Counted from the stretch's first letter, positions 32,055 to 42,112 are shown. The stretch: DNA of 64,000 bases from Fructobacillus sp. CRL 2054 (GCF_028764065.1 NZ_JACOFN010000007.1:1-64000), one strand, 5' to 3'. Numbers and translations: made by a program. The notes: generated by a model not told the origin, from the sequence alone.

Positions 32055-32601
32055 TTGCTTGTTTACGGTATTGGACCGCGGTCATGCCGACGTGTTGTTT
32101 GAAAACGGTGTTGAAGTAGGAAAGGTTCGGGATGCCGACTTTTAACCCAATGACCGCAACAGAATCGTTACTGTCGTGGAGCATCTTTTTGGCCTGGTAC
32201 ATTCGTAAGCGAACGAGGTAGGCCTGAGGGCTTTCATTGGTGGTGGTCATGAAGGCCCGGTGAATGACCCCGGTTGATACGTTAAATTCATCGGCCAGTG
32301 ATTCCAATGTTAGCCGCTTTTGATAGTTGTGGGCTAAGTAAGTTTTAATTTGATAGACAAGCTTTGCTTTATCTGAAAGAACGCCGAAGGGCTGACAGTC
32401 TGGACAGGGGACAAAGCCCTCGAAAAGCGCTTCATCACAGGTTTTGAAAATACGGATGTTCTTTTGAACGCAGTCATCTTCACGATGACAGGATGGACAG
32501 CAAACACGGTGGTCAGCCATCACGCCATAGATGAATTGGCCATCAAAGTTAGCGTCGTTATCATTAATGGCTTGCCAGCGTTTTTTTGTTAATGAATACA
32601 T
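32050..32601 (-). CDS. AdaA-like methyl-sensing AraC regulator
   Basis: A 183-residue protein. Residues about 15-75 are an Ada-type zinc domain that repairs methylphosphotriesters in DNA: FDGQFIYGV, then a ligand set C34, C38, C66, C69 (VCCPSC ... PCPDC). C35 replaces the usual Arg next to the reactive cysteine. An AraC helix-turn-helix follows (LTLESLADEFNVSTGVIHRAF). Methyl transfer to the first cysteine would switch it to an activator of alkylation-repair genes, as in B. subtilis AdaA. No AdaB-type methyltransferase gene is adjacent. It is transcribed toward the kinase gene, with its start near 32601. Confidence 0.8.
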   Translation of the reverse strand: MYSLTKKRWQAINDNDANFDGQFIYGVMADHRVCCPSCHREDDCVQKNIRIFKTCDEALFEGFVPCPDCQPFGVLSDKAKLVYQIKTYLAHNYQKRLTLESLADEFNVSTGVIHRAFMTTTNESPQAYLVRLRMYQAKKMLHDSNDSVAVIGLKVGIPNLSYFNTVFKQHVGMTAVQYRKQAK

Positions 32602-32853
32602 GACTGACTCCTTTCATAAAAGTGAATGTTGTTTTTTGAAAAAACATAATATTATTAATTTTAGCATGAAATCAGTCTTTGGGGTGTTGAACCTGAACTT
32701 TTAGGAGGGAGACTTGACCATTCTGTCTTTAAAAAAATAGATTCGAAAAATATTGAAAGCTTTTATTTTCTAAAACTCCTTCTTTATACTTAGAACTGAG
32801 CAGGATATAATAGTTTGTAGAGTTTTTTAACGATGAACAAAGGGGCGGTAATC

Positions 32854-34125
32854 ATGACAAATCACGCAGAAGAAATGATGAGTGCACTAAACTTAGGACA
32901 AGTGGCGGATGCACAGAAGGCATTTGACCTGTCTCTTAAGGAAGATAGCGATGATTTGGTTTTCTCACTAGCTGAAGACCTTTACGCCATGGGCTTTGTG
33001 GATGAATCTAAGCAGGCATATCTGCAGTTGCTAGCAAAACATCCAGATGAGGACCAGCTAAAATCTGCTTTGGCGGAGTTAGCCATTGAAGAGGACAACT
33101 TAGAAGAAGCCCAGGATTACTTGGCTCAGATTTCGCCTGAATCAGACGCTTACTTGCAGGCATTGCTAGTGAAGGCTGACCTCTACCAGCAAGAAGGACT
33201 GCAGGAGTCCGCTGAGTACGCTTTGAAGCAGGCTCGCCAAATTGCCCCAGATGAGCCGGTGGTCGCTTTTGCTCTCGCTGAGTTTTACTTTTCAACAGGG
33301 GAGTATAACAAAGCAATCGCCCTCTACCGTTCTTTGCTCTTAATGGGCCAGCGTCGGATTGCCAAAGTCGATATCGCTGCTCGAATTGGAACGGCCTATG
33401 CGGCTGTTGGTAATATCGATAATGCCATTGCTTACTTTGAGCAGATTAAGCCAATTGATATGTCTGTTGATAATAAGTTCCAACTTGGTTTTCTCTACTA
33501 CCAGAAGGGTGAAACGGCCGAAGCGGTGGAGCTCTTGGAAGAAGTGTTGGACCTAGACCCACACTATACGTCGGTTTATCCAATTCTTGGTCAGGCTCAG
33601 GAAAAGGCTAACGAAAAAGAGGCTGCCTTAAAGACTTATCAGGCTGGCTTGTCTTACGACCAAACGAACGTGGTGCTCTTCCGTTTGACGGCTAATTTGG
33701 CCTTCCAGATGGGAGATGATAAGTTGGCGGAGGATTCATATAAGAAGGCCTTGGCACTGGATGATGGGGATGTTGTCACGATTGCAGCCTTGGCTGACTT
33801 TTACTTGGCAAAGCATGATTATGACCAAACCATTGAAGTGATTACGGATGCGAACAAGCGTGACCTCTTTGATCCAAAATTCAAATGGGATTTGGCCCGG
33901 GCCTACCATGCCAAAGAAGAAGACGATAAAGCGGCTTCCTATTGGCAACAGGCCGCTTCAGACTACCCAGAGGATACGGACTTCTTGCATGATCTAGCAG
34001 ACTGGTACCATGAAACGGGACAGCGGGAAGAAGAGGCAGCAACTTTGAAGAAGGCGCTGGCAATTAATCCCGATAACTTTGAATTGGCTGAACGTTTGAC
34101 AGAATTAGAAGACACTTTTTTCTAA
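32854..34125 (+). CDS. TPR-repeat protein
   Basis: A 423-residue protein made of tetratricopeptide repeats, about ten, each with the A/G-x-x-Y/F-x-x-G spacing (for example GEYNKAIALYRSLL, GNIDNAIAYFEQI, GETAEAVELLEEVL). It has no signal peptide. TPR scaffolds bind other proteins. This position, before cca and folA, matches the YpiA-type protein of Firmicutes, whose role is not settled. The start is ATG 32854, with AAAGGGGCGG upstream, rather than 32833, which has none. It opens a run of co-directional genes. Confidence 0.82.
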   Translation: MTNHAEEMMSALNLGQVADAQKAFDLSLKEDSDDLVFSLAEDLYAMGFVDESKQAYLQLLAKHPDEDQLKSALAELAIEEDNLEEAQDYLAQISPESDAYLQALLVKADLYQQEGLQESAEYALKQARQIAPDEPVVAFALAEFYFSTGEYNKAIALYRSLLLMGQRRIAKVDIAARIGTAYAAVGNIDNAIAYFEQIKPIDMSVDNKFQLGFLYYQKGETAEAVELLEEVLDLDPHYTSVYPILGQAQEKANEKEAALKTYQAGLSYDQTNVVLFRLTANLAFQMGDDKLAEDSYKKALALDDGDVVTIAALADFYLAKHDYDQTIEVITDANKRDLFDPKFKWDLARAYHAKEEDDKAASYWQQAASDYPEDTDFLHDLADWYHETGQREEEAATLKKALAINPDNFELAERLTELEDTFF

Positions 34126-34211
34126 TTTAACTCCTTAAATACCCGCTGGTTCGTGCATTTATCTAGAATTATTGCTAAGATAAAACTATAAGGAATAGTT
34201 GAGGTGGCCCC

Positions 34212-35414
34212 ATGCAATTTAAAGAACTGCCCGCCCAGTTAGTGGCGGCCAAACCGATATTAGAAAAAATAAACGAAGCTGGCTTTGAAGCCTACTTTGT
34301 TGGTGGCTGTGTTCGCGATATGATTCTTGGAGAAGAGCTCCACGACGTCGATATTGCATCATCTGCTTACCCAGAAGAAATTAAAGAGATTTTTGAAAAA
34401 ACCGTTGATACCGGTATTCAACACGGAACGGTCATGGTCTTAGACCACGGGGAAGGGTATGAAATTACGACTTTCCGGACGGAGTCAACCTACACCGACT
34501 TCCGTCGCCCTGATTCAGTGACTTTTGTACGTTCGCTGTCAGAGGATTTGAAGCGTCGTGACTTCACGATTAACGCTTTTGCTCTGGATGCTGATGGCAC
34601 GGTTATTGATCTTTTTAATGGCTTAGACGACCTTGAGAAGAAGCAAATTCGAGCCGTTGGAAAAGCCAAGGAACGTTTTACAGAAGACGCTCTGCGAATG
34701 ATGCGGGCGCTGCGCTTTGCGGCTAAATTGGACTTCTCAATCGAAGAAGCAACTTTGGAAGCATTAGCAGAATTAGCTCCTAACCTTGAAAAAATTGCTG
34801 TTGAGCGAATTCAAGTTGAGTTTGAGAAAATGCTAATGGGGCAGGCGGCCGGTCGATCACTGATGACCATGGTTGAAGTTGGCTTGCTGCCATACTTCCC
34901 AGGTAAGACGGGCCGGATTAAGGCTAGCCATTTGTTGGCCTTAGCGAACTACCTAGAGAAAAAACAACCTCAAAATTTTGCTGAGGTTTGGACGCTTTAT
35001 CTAGCAACCGCTGGATTAGGTGCAGATGAATTGCAGCAAGAATTAAGGACTTGGAAGTTATCTCGTGAAATCATGTCGACGGTTAACCGTTTGGCACCGA
35101 CGATTGAGAAGGTCGATGATTTATCCGTTTGGGACCTTTATCAAATCAATGACTTATCTGAAACTTTCTTGTCAGTGCTTGCTATTATTGGTGTTGATGA
35201 ATCAGTTCGCTTATCCATTGCGGAACAGTTTAAGGCTTTACCAATTCATTCGACTAAAGAATTGGCTGTGAGTGGTGGTGCGTTGATTCAAGCGGGAATT
35301 GCTCAACCTGGTCCAGCACTTGGAAAGATTCTTTCAGACATTGAACATGCCGTTGTTAACGGTCAAGTAGAAAATGAAAAATCAGTGCTTTTCGACTTTG
35401 CAAAGGGGAAGTAA
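34212..35414 (+). CDS. cca: CCA tRNA nucleotidyltransferase
   Basis: A 400-residue class II CCA-adding enzyme that builds or repairs the 3' CCA of tRNA. The head domain holds FVGGCVRDMILGEELHDVDIA with the metal-binding DxD, and RRDFTINAFALD. The neck follows with ERFTEDALRMMRALRFAAKL. The Shine-Dalgarno GAGGTGG lies 6 bases before ATG. A TATAAG-like -10 is just upstream. folA starts immediately after its stop codon. Confidence 0.94.
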   Translation: MQFKELPAQLVAAKPILEKINEAGFEAYFVGGCVRDMILGEELHDVDIASSAYPEEIKEIFEKTVDTGIQHGTVMVLDHGEGYEITTFRTESTYTDFRRPDSVTFVRSLSEDLKRRDFTINAFALDADGTVIDLFNGLDDLEKKQIRAVGKAKERFTEDALRMMRALRFAAKLDFSIEEATLEALAELAPNLEKIAVERIQVEFEKMLMGQAAGRSLMTMVEVGLLPYFPGKTGRIKASHLLALANYLEKKQPQNFAEVWTLYLATAGLGADELQQELRTWKLSREIMSTVNRLAPTIEKVDDLSVWDLYQINDLSETFLSVLAIIGVDESVRLSIAEQFKALPIHSTKELAVSGGALIQAGIAQPGPALGKILSDIEHAVVNGQVENEKSVLFDFAKGK

Positions 35415-35415
35415 T

Positions 35416-35916
35416 ATGGCAGTATTAAGAATGGTTTGGGCCGAAGACGACCAACATGCCATTGGTAAAAATGGCACATTACCTTGGTCTTTACCAGCCG
35501 ATTTGGCACACTTTAAATCGGAAACAGTAAATAGTACGATGTTAATGGGACGTGCCACATGGGATTCCATTGGACGTCCTTTACCAAAGCGAAAGTCGGT
35601 CGTACTGACTAGGCAGCAGGATTTTAACCCTGGTTTTGATTCAGTTACTGTTGTTCATTCTTTAGATGAATTAAAGGAACTGATTAAAAACGAGTGGCAG
35701 CAAGATCAGCTAGTCACTGTTGCTGGTGGTGCCCAGCTTTATAAAGCCTTGATGCCAATGGCAACGGAGTTATCCGTGACAAAGGTGGCGGGTGACTTTG
35801 ACGGTGATACATTTGTAGAACCAATCGATACATCGATTTTTGAATTAACTAATAAAGAAGAATTGACTGATAATGGTCAAGCGATTCAATTTTTAACGTA
35901 TATGCGTAAGGCTTAG
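35416..35916 (+). CDS. folA: dihydrofolate reductase
   Basis: A 166-residue enzyme that reduces dihydrofolate with NADPH. The start is ATG 35416 with AAAGGGGAAG upstream, one base after the cca stop. Visible are MVWAEDDQHAIGKNGTLPW (substrate loop, with the acidic residue later in ADLAHFK), MGRATWDSIG (NADPH) and the VAGGAQLYKALM glycine pair. The length is normal. The cca-folA order seems a local arrangement; thyA is not adjacent. Confidence 0.93.
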   Translation: MAVLRMVWAEDDQHAIGKNGTLPWSLPADLAHFKSETVNSTMLMGRATWDSIGRPLPKRKSVVLTRQQDFNPGFDSVTVVHSLDELKELIKNEWQQDQLVTVAGGAQLYKALMPMATELSVTKVAGDFDGDTFVEPIDTSIFELTNKEELTDNGQAIQFLTYMRKA

Positions 35917-35925
35917 GAGGCAGTG

Positions 35926-36777
35926 ATGAGTAAGGTAAAGATTGTAACTGATTCAGGTGCACGTTTTTCAGAATCAGAATTGAAGGAATTTGATATGCAA
36001 ATCGTTCCTTTGTCAGTTGAGATTGATGGCACGATTTATCAAGACGGTGTCAGCATCACTTCTGAAAAGTTCTTGGACTTGATGAAAGAAAGTAAGGAAT
36101 TGCCTCATACCTCACAACCATCAATTGGTTCCTTTCAAGAAGCTTACGAGAAGGCAGCGGATGGTGATGAAGATGTTGAAATCCTTTCTTTGCACATTTC
36201 ATCAGGGTTGTCTGGTACTGTGAACGCTGCTAGCCAAGCATCTGCACTTGTCCGTAACAAGGTGGTCGCCTTTGACACACGTTCAGCCGACCGTTCGGAA
36301 GCCTTTGTTGTTTTGGCAGCGGCACGTGTTGCTGCAGCTGGCGGAAGTATGGAAGAAGTGCTCGCGGCAGCTGAAAAGGCTCGTGATGAAACTTATATTT
36401 ACTTGTCATTCCGTACACTAGACAACATGGTTGCTGGTGGTCGCCTTTCAAAGACACAGGGCTTGATTGGAAACTTGTTGAATATCAAGGTTGGGGCCTT
36501 TGTCGATAAGGAAGGAAAAGTCGATGTTGCGGTTAAGGGCCGTGGTATGAAGACTTTGAACAAATTTAACGACGATGTGATTGAAAAGATGAAGGGCTTC
36601 AAGACAATGAAGCACATTGGTGTGAGTCACGCCGGTATTCCTGAAGAAGCACAGGCTTTGGCTGACCGTTTGAATGAAATCTGGCCTGATATTGATATCT
36701 TGGTATCAACCACATCACCTTTGATTTCAACACACACTGGATTGGGCGCTTTGGCCATCTTGTTTGAAGCAGAGTAA
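35926..36777 (+). CDS. DegV-family fatty-acid-binding protein
   Basis: A 283-residue DegV (FakB-like) protein. It begins KVKIVTDSGARFSESE and contains PHTSQPSIGSFQEAYE and HISSGLSGTVNAA, the fatty-acid head-group contacts. FakB proteins hand fatty acids to FakA kinase for phospholipid synthesis. TAGGAGG is 6 bases before ATG 35926; a GTG one codon earlier is the alternative. It sits in the run of genes between folA and ypmS-like. Confidence 0.9.
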   Translation: MSKVKIVTDSGARFSESELKEFDMQIVPLSVEIDGTIYQDGVSITSEKFLDLMKESKELPHTSQPSIGSFQEAYEKAADGDEDVEILSLHISSGLSGTVNAASQASALVRNKVVAFDTRSADRSEAFVVLAAARVAAAGGSMEEVLAAAEKARDETYIYLSFRTLDNMVAGGRLSKTQGLIGNLLNIKVGAFVDKEGKVDVAVKGRGMKTLNKFNDDVIEKMKGFKTMKHIGVSHAGIPEEAQALADRLNEIWPDIDILVSTTSPLISTHTGLGALAILFEAE

Positions 36778-36799
36778 AGAGTAGTAAAAGGGGTTTGTC

Positions 36800-37375
36800 A
36801 TGAAGAAGCACCGTTCCGTTTGGTTTTGGTTCTTTTGGTTATTAATAATTGCAATTTTGTCCTTTGGGGCCTATACGGCTTACTTAGCGATGATGCCTAC
36901 CCGGACAAACTTTAGTACGACAACACCTAGTCAGAATACGAAGATTGATTTGACTTTAAATCGCGACCAATTGAACGCCTTGGCTAAGACCTACTTAACC
37001 GATGATTCAAATGGTAAGTACCAGGTTAAGGTGAACTCTGATAACGTGGTAGCGAACACAACGGTGACGATCTTTGGTCAGAAGTTGGATGCCCAATTAA
37101 CCATGGACCCAAAGACAACGGATGATGGAAACATCATTCTGGCCGTTCAAAAAGTCGAACTCGGCCGTTTGGATTTGCCTGTTAACGTTGCGATGGGCTA
37201 CATTAAGGCTATGTATTCAGGCCCTAAGGGTGTGTCAATTCAACCGGATCAGCAGCAAATCGCCCTCGATTTGTCTAAGTTGACGAACAAGAACGGTTGG
37301 ACAGTTCGCGCTGATCAATTTGATCTGAAAGAGAATCGTTTTGCCTTTACAGGAGTAATGCAGAATGCCCAGTAA
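36800..37375 (+). CDS. YpmS-like membrane-anchored protein (DUF2140)
   Basis: A 191-residue protein with one N-terminal membrane helix (residues 8-31) and an extracellular domain of about 160 residues that starts KIDLTLNRDQLNALAKTYL, as in DUF2140/YpmS proteins. Firmicutes place this gene next to degV and yozE. The function is unknown; an outside lipid- or wall-related role is possible. It overlaps the next gene by 11 bases. Confidence 0.78.
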   Translation: MKKHRSVWFWFFWLLIIAILSFGAYTAYLAMMPTRTNFSTTTPSQNTKIDLTLNRDQLNALAKTYLTDDSNGKYQVKVNSDNVVANTTVTIFGQKLDAQLTMDPKTTDDGNIILAVQKVELGRLDLPVNVAMGYIKAMYSGPKGVSIQPDQQQIALDLSKLTNKNGWTVRADQFDLKENRFAFTGVMQNAQ

Positions 37376-37592
37376 ATCGAGAAGCTTTTATGGTTGGCTA
37401 ATGACGAACCGTAACCCCGTAGCAGCAGATGAGATTCAACAGTTTGCGAATAATGCCTTTTTAGATGCTTCCTTTCCTAAGCAGTCAATGGATTTTGATG
37501 AAATTTCCGAATACTTAGAAACGAGCACCTCATATTTAATGTCGATGACGATTTTTGATGAAGCTTGGGCCGAGTACCAGGCTTCTCGTTAG
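37365..37592 (+). CDS. YozE-family protein (UPF0346)
   Basis: A 75-residue protein. SFYGWLMTNRNPVAADEIQQFANNAFLDASFPKQS is the conserved part, split here as SFYGWLMT and FPKQSMDFDEISEYLE. UPF0346 proteins have a small helical SAM-like fold of unknown function. It overlaps the YpmS-like gene and is followed after 13 bases by rbgA, as in related Firmicutes. Confidence 0.85.
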   Translation: MPSKSRSFYGWLMTNRNPVAADEIQQFANNAFLDASFPKQSMDFDEISEYLETSTSYLMSMTIFDEAWAEYQASR

Positions 37593-37605
37593 TTAGGAGG
37601 AAGTG

Positions 37606-38451
37606 ATGGGACAAAATATTCAATGGTATCCTGGCCACATGGCCAAGGCCTTCCGTTTGATGCGCGAGAATTTATCACTAGTTGATATTGTTTTTGAGCT
37701 GGTTGATGCTCGTATTCCAATGTCATCACGGAATCCTGAAGTCGATAAGTTAATTGAAAAGAAGCCCCGTTTATTGGTGATGACCAAGGCGGATTTGGCT
37801 GACCCAAAGGAAACGGCGGCCTGGAAGGCGCACTTCGAAAAGCAGGGCTTGGCTGTTGCTGTCTTGGATACGCGTGGTCCAAAGACTGCCCAGTATATAA
37901 CGAAGGCGGCAAAGGACGTTTTGGCTGATAAGCTGGAAGCGCAAGAAGCCAAGGGGATTAAGGACCGACCAATTCGCGTGATGTTGGCCGGTATTCCAAA
38001 CGTCGGGAAGTCGACTTTGCTCAACCATTTAGTTCAAAAGAACGTTGCCATTACAGCTAACAAACCCGGTGTGACCAAGAAAGTTGCCTGGTTAAAGACC
38101 TCAACTGGCTTGCAAATTTTGGATTCGCCCGGAGTTCTCTGGCCAAAGTTCGAAGACCAAAAGATTGGTCAGCGCCTGGCTTTGACTGGTGCCGTTAAGG
38201 ACACCATCTTTGCGAAGGATGATGCGGCATTGAACTTGCTGGCATTCTTCCGTGATTATAATCAAAAAGCCATTATTGACCGCTACCACTTGAACGATGA
38301 TGCTTTTGATCTATCAGACGTTGATTTGCTCTTGGCTATTACTGCTAAGCTTGGCTTTAAGGATGACTACGAAAAGGCAGCCATCCGTATGCTAAACGAC
38401 CTTCGTTCTGGCAAGTTGGGTCGATACACGTTGGACCGAGAATATGACTGA
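37606..38451 (+). CDS. rbgA: ribosome biogenesis GTPase RbgA (YlqF)
   Basis: A 281-residue circularly permuted GTPase that assembles the 50S subunit and needs 23S rRNA and L6. The permuted motifs appear in order TKADL (G4), then [12 protein letters not shown] (G1), KPGVTKK (G2) and DSPG (G3). The opening IQWYPGHMAKAFR is diagnostic. The start is ATG 37606 with TTAGGAGG upstream; a GTG just before is the alternative. It overlaps rnhB by 8 bases. Confidence 0.95.
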   Translation: MGQNIQWYPGHMAKAFRLMRENLSLVDIVFELVDARIPMSSRNPEVDKLIEKKPRLLVMTKADLADPKETAAWKAHFEKQGLAVAVLDTRGPKTAQYITKAAKDVLADKLEAQEAKGIKDRPIRVMLAGIPNVGKSTLLNHLVQKNVAITANKPGVTKKVAWLKTSTGLQILDSPGVLWPKFEDQKIGQRLALTGAVKDTIFAKDDAALNLLAFFRDYNQKAIIDRYHLNDDAFDLSDVDLLLAITAKLGFKDDYEKAAIRMLNDLRSGKLGRYTLDREYD

Positions 38452-39208
38452 GACGATTGCGATAATTAAAGCGGCCTTAAAAGAGGCGGCCTTTGACGAT
38501 GTCCGTTTAGCGGAATGGCGGACGGACGAACGGGCTGGTGTCAAAGCAGCCTTGAAGTCCTTTGACCGCCGGATTGAAAAGGAAGCGAAGCAGAAGGCGG
38601 ACTTCATGACCCGTTTTGCTTTTGAATCCGAACTCTGGGAACAGGGCTATCAAGCTATTGCTGGTATTGATGAAGTAGGACGTGGGCCTTTAGCTGGTCC
38701 GGTTGTCGCGGCTTCCGTGATTCTACCAGCTGACTTTGACGCCTATGGCGTTATTGATTCCAAACAGTTGTCAGAAAAGGTTCGTGATGAATTGGTTCAG
38801 TACATTAAGGATGAAGCCATTGCTTATGGTATCGGCATCGTTCCGGCTGAACGAATAGATGAAATTAACATCTATGAAGCCAGTCGTGAGGCCATGAAGG
38901 AAGCTGTTTTGGGCATGAAGATGCCAGCAGATTACCTCTTAATTGATGCGATGGTAGTTGATCTACCAGTTCCGCAAACGAAGTTGATTAAGGGCGATGC
39001 CCGGTCGAACTCGATTGGGGCGGCATCAATCCTGGCTAAGGTGACCCGTGATGCCATTATGGTAGCCTATGATAAGGAATACCCGGGTTATGACTTTGCG
39101 CATAACGATGGCTATGGAACGAAGGCGCATTTGGAAGGATTAGCTAAGCTTGGTCCTTGTCCAATTCACCGTCGGTCCTTTGCACCCGTTAAAAAGTTAC
39201 TTTCGTAA
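38444..39208 (+). CDS. rnhB: ribonuclease HII
   Basis: A 254-residue RNase HII that removes ribonucleotides from DNA and RNA primers. The active site is visible: the DE of GIDEVGRGPLAGPV, an Asp in LIDAM and the late IHRRSF. The first 70 residues are a helical N-terminal arm seen in Firmicutes RnhB. It is coupled to rbgA by overlap; the gene run ends at a terminator. Confidence 0.95.
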   Translation: MTETIAIIKAALKEAAFDDVRLAEWRTDERAGVKAALKSFDRRIEKEAKQKADFMTRFAFESELWEQGYQAIAGIDEVGRGPLAGPVVAASVILPADFDAYGVIDSKQLSEKVRDELVQYIKDEAIAYGIGIVPAERIDEINIYEASREAMKEAVLGMKMPADYLLIDAMVVDLPVPQTKLIKGDARSNSIGAASILAKVTRDAIMVAYDKEYPGYDFAHNDGYGTKAHLEGLAKLGPCPIHRRSFAPVKKLLS

Positions 39209-39210
39209 AT

Positions 39211-39234
39211 AAAACCGCTTAGGCGGTTTTTTAA
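39211..39234 (+). terminator. rho-independent terminator
   Basis: AAAACCGC/GCGGTTTT with TTAG loop and T run. Confidence 0.8.
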
Positions 39235-39321
39235 TTTGTTTCTAATTTAGTCTTGTTGTAAAAGATACTGAACAGTATAATAAAGAAAAGTTCAGTCAAA
39301 TGATTTTGAAGGAGAATCTTC

Positions 39322-40011
39322 ATGCCCCAAGTAAAATTGAGCCCCCGCTTAGAGGCGGTTGCGAATTTAGTGGATACAAAAGCCAAAGTCGCCGATATTG
39401 GCTCCGATCACGCCTACCTGGCTACCTACTTGGTTGAACAGGGGAAGGTTGCTGAAGCCATCGTTGGTGAAGTAGCAGTTGGACCGCTAGATAACGCCAA
39501 ACATACGGTCGCAACACAGGGACTGGGTAAAAAAATTGACTGTCGCTTAGCTGATGGCTTGGCCGCTGTTTCCAAGGAAGATAGTGTTGAGACCGTTGTC
39601 ATTGCCGGAATGGGTGGCTTGCTCATTAAGAAAATTCTGAATGATCAAAAGGATTTAGGGCCGTTTCAACAGTTGGTCTTGCAGCCAAATACCGATCAGG
39701 ACGCGGTGCGCGCCTGGTTAGTGGATAATGGTTACGCCATCGTCAAAGAGCAAATGGTCGAAGAGGGTGAGCACCGCTACGAAATCATTGTCGCCGAACC
39801 AGGTCAACAGACTTTGTCAGCTGATGACCTTACCTTCGGGCCTTTCTTACGTCAGGAACAGGGACCTGTTTTCCAGCAAAAATGGCAGCATGAACAAAGC
39901 CGCTTGCAGCTTGTTCTTGACCGCTTGAAGGAAGCGGGACAGGTAGACAATCCGAAATACCAAGAGGTATTGAAAAAGGTTGAAAAGATTCAGGAGGTGC
40001 TTTCAGCATGA
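39322..40011 (+). CDS. trmK: tRNA (adenine22-N1)-methyltransferase
   Basis: A 229-residue SAM-dependent enzyme that methylates A22 of tRNA (Ser, Leu and others). It has VADIGSDHAYLATYLVEQG as motif I, IAGMGGLLIKKIL and LQPNTDQDAVRAWL, the usual TrmK signature, with a C-terminal coiled coil. It overlaps nif3-like by 4 bases (ATGA), a conserved pair. GAAGGAGAATC precedes the ATG. Confidence 0.93.
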   Translation: MPQVKLSPRLEAVANLVDTKAKVADIGSDHAYLATYLVEQGKVAEAIVGEVAVGPLDNAKHTVATQGLGKKIDCRLADGLAAVSKEDSVETVVIAGMGGLLIKKILNDQKDLGPFQQLVLQPNTDQDAVRAWLVDNGYAIVKEQMVEEGEHRYEIIVAEPGQQTLSADDLTFGPFLRQEQGPVFQQKWQHEQSRLQLVLDRLKEAGQVDNPKYQEVLKKVEKIQEVLSA

Positions 40012-40799
40012 TTTTAGCTGCTGATTTAATTGAAAAAATCGAAGCTTTTGCACCAAAAGAGCTAGCCGAAAAGGGTGACCCGACCGGTTTGCAAATTGGC
40101 GACCCTAAACAGGAAACTCACCGTGTGATGACGACCTTGGATGTTCGTCCTGAAACAGTGGCAGAAGCTATTGAAAAGAAGGTGGACTTCATTTGGGCCC
40201 ACCACGAACCACTTTTCTTCCCAGCGAAGAATTTGGACTTATCCAATCCACAAAATAAGATGTATGCCGATTTGATTAAGCACAACATTGTCGTCTATTC
40301 ATCCCATACAAACTTGGATGCTGCCGAAGGTGGTTTGAACGACTGGCTTTGCCAAGCCTTTGATATTCAAGATGCCCACCCATTGGTTGCCGAAGAAGGC
40401 AATGGCAAAACCGGACTTGGGCGTGTTGGTTCACTGCCAAAGCCGGTTAAGATGTCGGACTATGCGAAGCAGGTAAAAGCAGCCTGTGGTGTTGCGGCAG
40501 TTCGGTTGATTGCGAATGACCCGGACCAAGAAATTCAAAAAGTCGCCGTTCTTGGTGGCGACGGCGGTAAGTTCTGGTCGATGGCGCAAGCCGCTGGCGC
40601 CGACCTGTACATCACGGCGGACTTGTATTACCACGTCGGTCACGATGTCTTAGCCGAAGACTTTGCCGTACTCGACCCAGACCACCACATGGAAGCCTTG
40701 GCTAAGGAGCCGATGGTCGGAAAAGTCCAGGAGTGGTTTGGTGCCGAGCTAGAATCATTTATTAGTGAAGTAAATACAGACCCATATTGTTATTTATAG
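40008..40799 (+). CDS. Nif3-like dinuclear metal-centre protein
   Basis: A 263-residue Nif3/DUF34 protein. Metal ligands appear as [21 protein letters not shown] and the late YYHVGHD and DHHMEAL. The family forms toroidal hexamers and is sometimes labelled GTP cyclohydrolase 1 type 2, but the role remains unsettled. The short form without the central PII-like insertion is seen here. It is translationally coupled to trmK and lies 10 bases before pepT. Confidence 0.9.
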   Translation: MILAADLIEKIEAFAPKELAEKGDPTGLQIGDPKQETHRVMTTLDVRPETVAEAIEKKVDFIWAHHEPLFFPAKNLDLSNPQNKMYADLIKHNIVVYSSHTNLDAAEGGLNDWLCQAFDIQDAHPLVAEEGNGKTGLGRVGSLPKPVKMSDYAKQVKAACGVAAVRLIANDPDQEIQKVAVLGGDGGKFWSMAQAAGADLYITADLYYHVGHDVLAEDFAVLDPDHHMEALAKEPMVGKVQEWFGAELESFISEVNTDPYCYL

Positions 40800-40809
40800 G
40801 AGGTTTATC

Positions 40810-42045
40810 ATGTCAACGAAATACCCAGAATTAATTAACCGCTTTTTGCGTTTTGTAAAAGTCAACACACGTTCAAATGAAGAGTCCGAAACAACGCCAT
40901 CTGATCCAAAGGAAGTCGCTTTCTTGAAGGAACTTTCAGAGGAACTCCGTTCACTTGGTTTGTCCGATGTTCAAACAATGCCTGATGGTTACGTTTTTGC
41001 GAAGATGCCTGCTAACATTGATAATGCTGATGTGCCAACGATTGGCTTTATTTCACACGTTGATACAGCCGACTTCAACTCTGAAAACATTCAACCACAG
41101 GAAGTTCACAACTATGATGGTCAATCCGTTATCAAGTTGGGGGACTCTGGCTTCACTTTGGACCCAAAAGACTTTCCAAATTTGAAAAATTATAAGGGCC
41201 ATGATTTGATTACGACCGATGGTCGTACTTTGCTTGGTGCCGATGATAAGGCGGGGGTTGCTGAAATCTTTGCTTTGATTGACTACTTGAATGCACACCC
41301 TGAAGTCAAGCACGGCGCCTTGTCATTTGCCTTTGGACCTGATGAAGAAATCGGGCGTGGTGCTAACAACTTTGAAGTGAAGGCATTTGGTGCGGACTTC
41401 GCCTACACCGTTGATGGTGGACCACTTGGTGAATTGGAATGGGAAACTTTCAACGCCGCTGGTGCAAAAATTTCAATTACGGGACGTAATGTTCACCCTG
41501 GAACGGCCAAGGATACGATGGTCAACGCCTTGCAGTTGGCCATTGATTTGCACAACGCTTTGCCAGCAGATGAACGTCCAGAAAAGACGGAAGGCCGTGA
41601 AGGATTCTTCCACTTGTACGCTTTGAACGGAACACCAGACGAAGCATCAATGGGCTACATTATTCGTGACCACGATCGAGAAGCCTTTGAAGCGAAGAAG
41701 AACCTTCTGATTGTGGCAGCTGATGAATTGAATGCCCAATTCGAAAACCCACGAATCAAAGTGGACGTACAAGACCAGTACTACAACATGGGTGACGTTT
41801 TGAAGGACAAGCAGGAATCAGTTGTCTTAGCTGAATCTGCCATGAAGGCCTTGAATATCGAACCAAAGATTGAAGCCGTTCGTGGTGGAACGGATGGTTC
41901 AAAGATTACCTTCCTTGGATTGCCAACACCAAACCTCTTTGCCGGTGGTGAGAACATGCACGGTCGCTTTGAATATGTATCAAAGCAGGTCATGGAACAG
42001 GCGACGGATGTCTTGCTTGAAATTGTTCAAGAAGCAGCCAAGTAA
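40810..42045 (+). CDS. pepT: peptidase T
   Basis: A 411-residue M20B tripeptidase that removes the N-terminal residue of tripeptides. Zinc sites: [33 protein letters not shown], a late Asp in VDGGPLGE and HGRFEYV. The length equals the family norm (about 410). TAGGAGG lies 7-8 bases before ATG. It closes the trmK operon. Confidence 0.95.
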   Translation: MSTKYPELINRFLRFVKVNTRSNEESETTPSDPKEVAFLKELSEELRSLGLSDVQTMPDGYVFAKMPANIDNADVPTIGFISHVDTADFNSENIQPQEVHNYDGQSVIKLGDSGFTLDPKDFPNLKNYKGHDLITTDGRTLLGADDKAGVAEIFALIDYLNAHPEVKHGALSFAFGPDEEIGRGANNFEVKAFGADFAYTVDGGPLGELEWETFNAAGAKISITGRNVHPGTAKDTMVNALQLAIDLHNALPADERPEKTEGREGFFHLYALNGTPDEASMGYIIRDHDREAFEAKKNLLIVAADELNAQFENPRIKVDVQDQYYNMGDVLKDKQESVVLAESAMKALNIEPKIEAVRGGTDGSKITFLGLPTPNLFAGGENMHGRFEYVSKQVMEQATDVLLEIVQEAAK

Positions 42046-42055
42046 ATAAGAATAG

Positions 42056-42102
42056 AAAAAGGACTTTTTGAAGCGAGATGCCTCAAAAAGTCCTTTTTAA
42101 AT
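42056..42102. terminator. bidirectional terminator
   Basis: AAAAAGGACTTTTTGA/TCAAAAAGTCCTTTTT, between pepT and the convergent small gene. Confidence 0.85.
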
Positions 42103-42112
42103 CTTTTAAATT

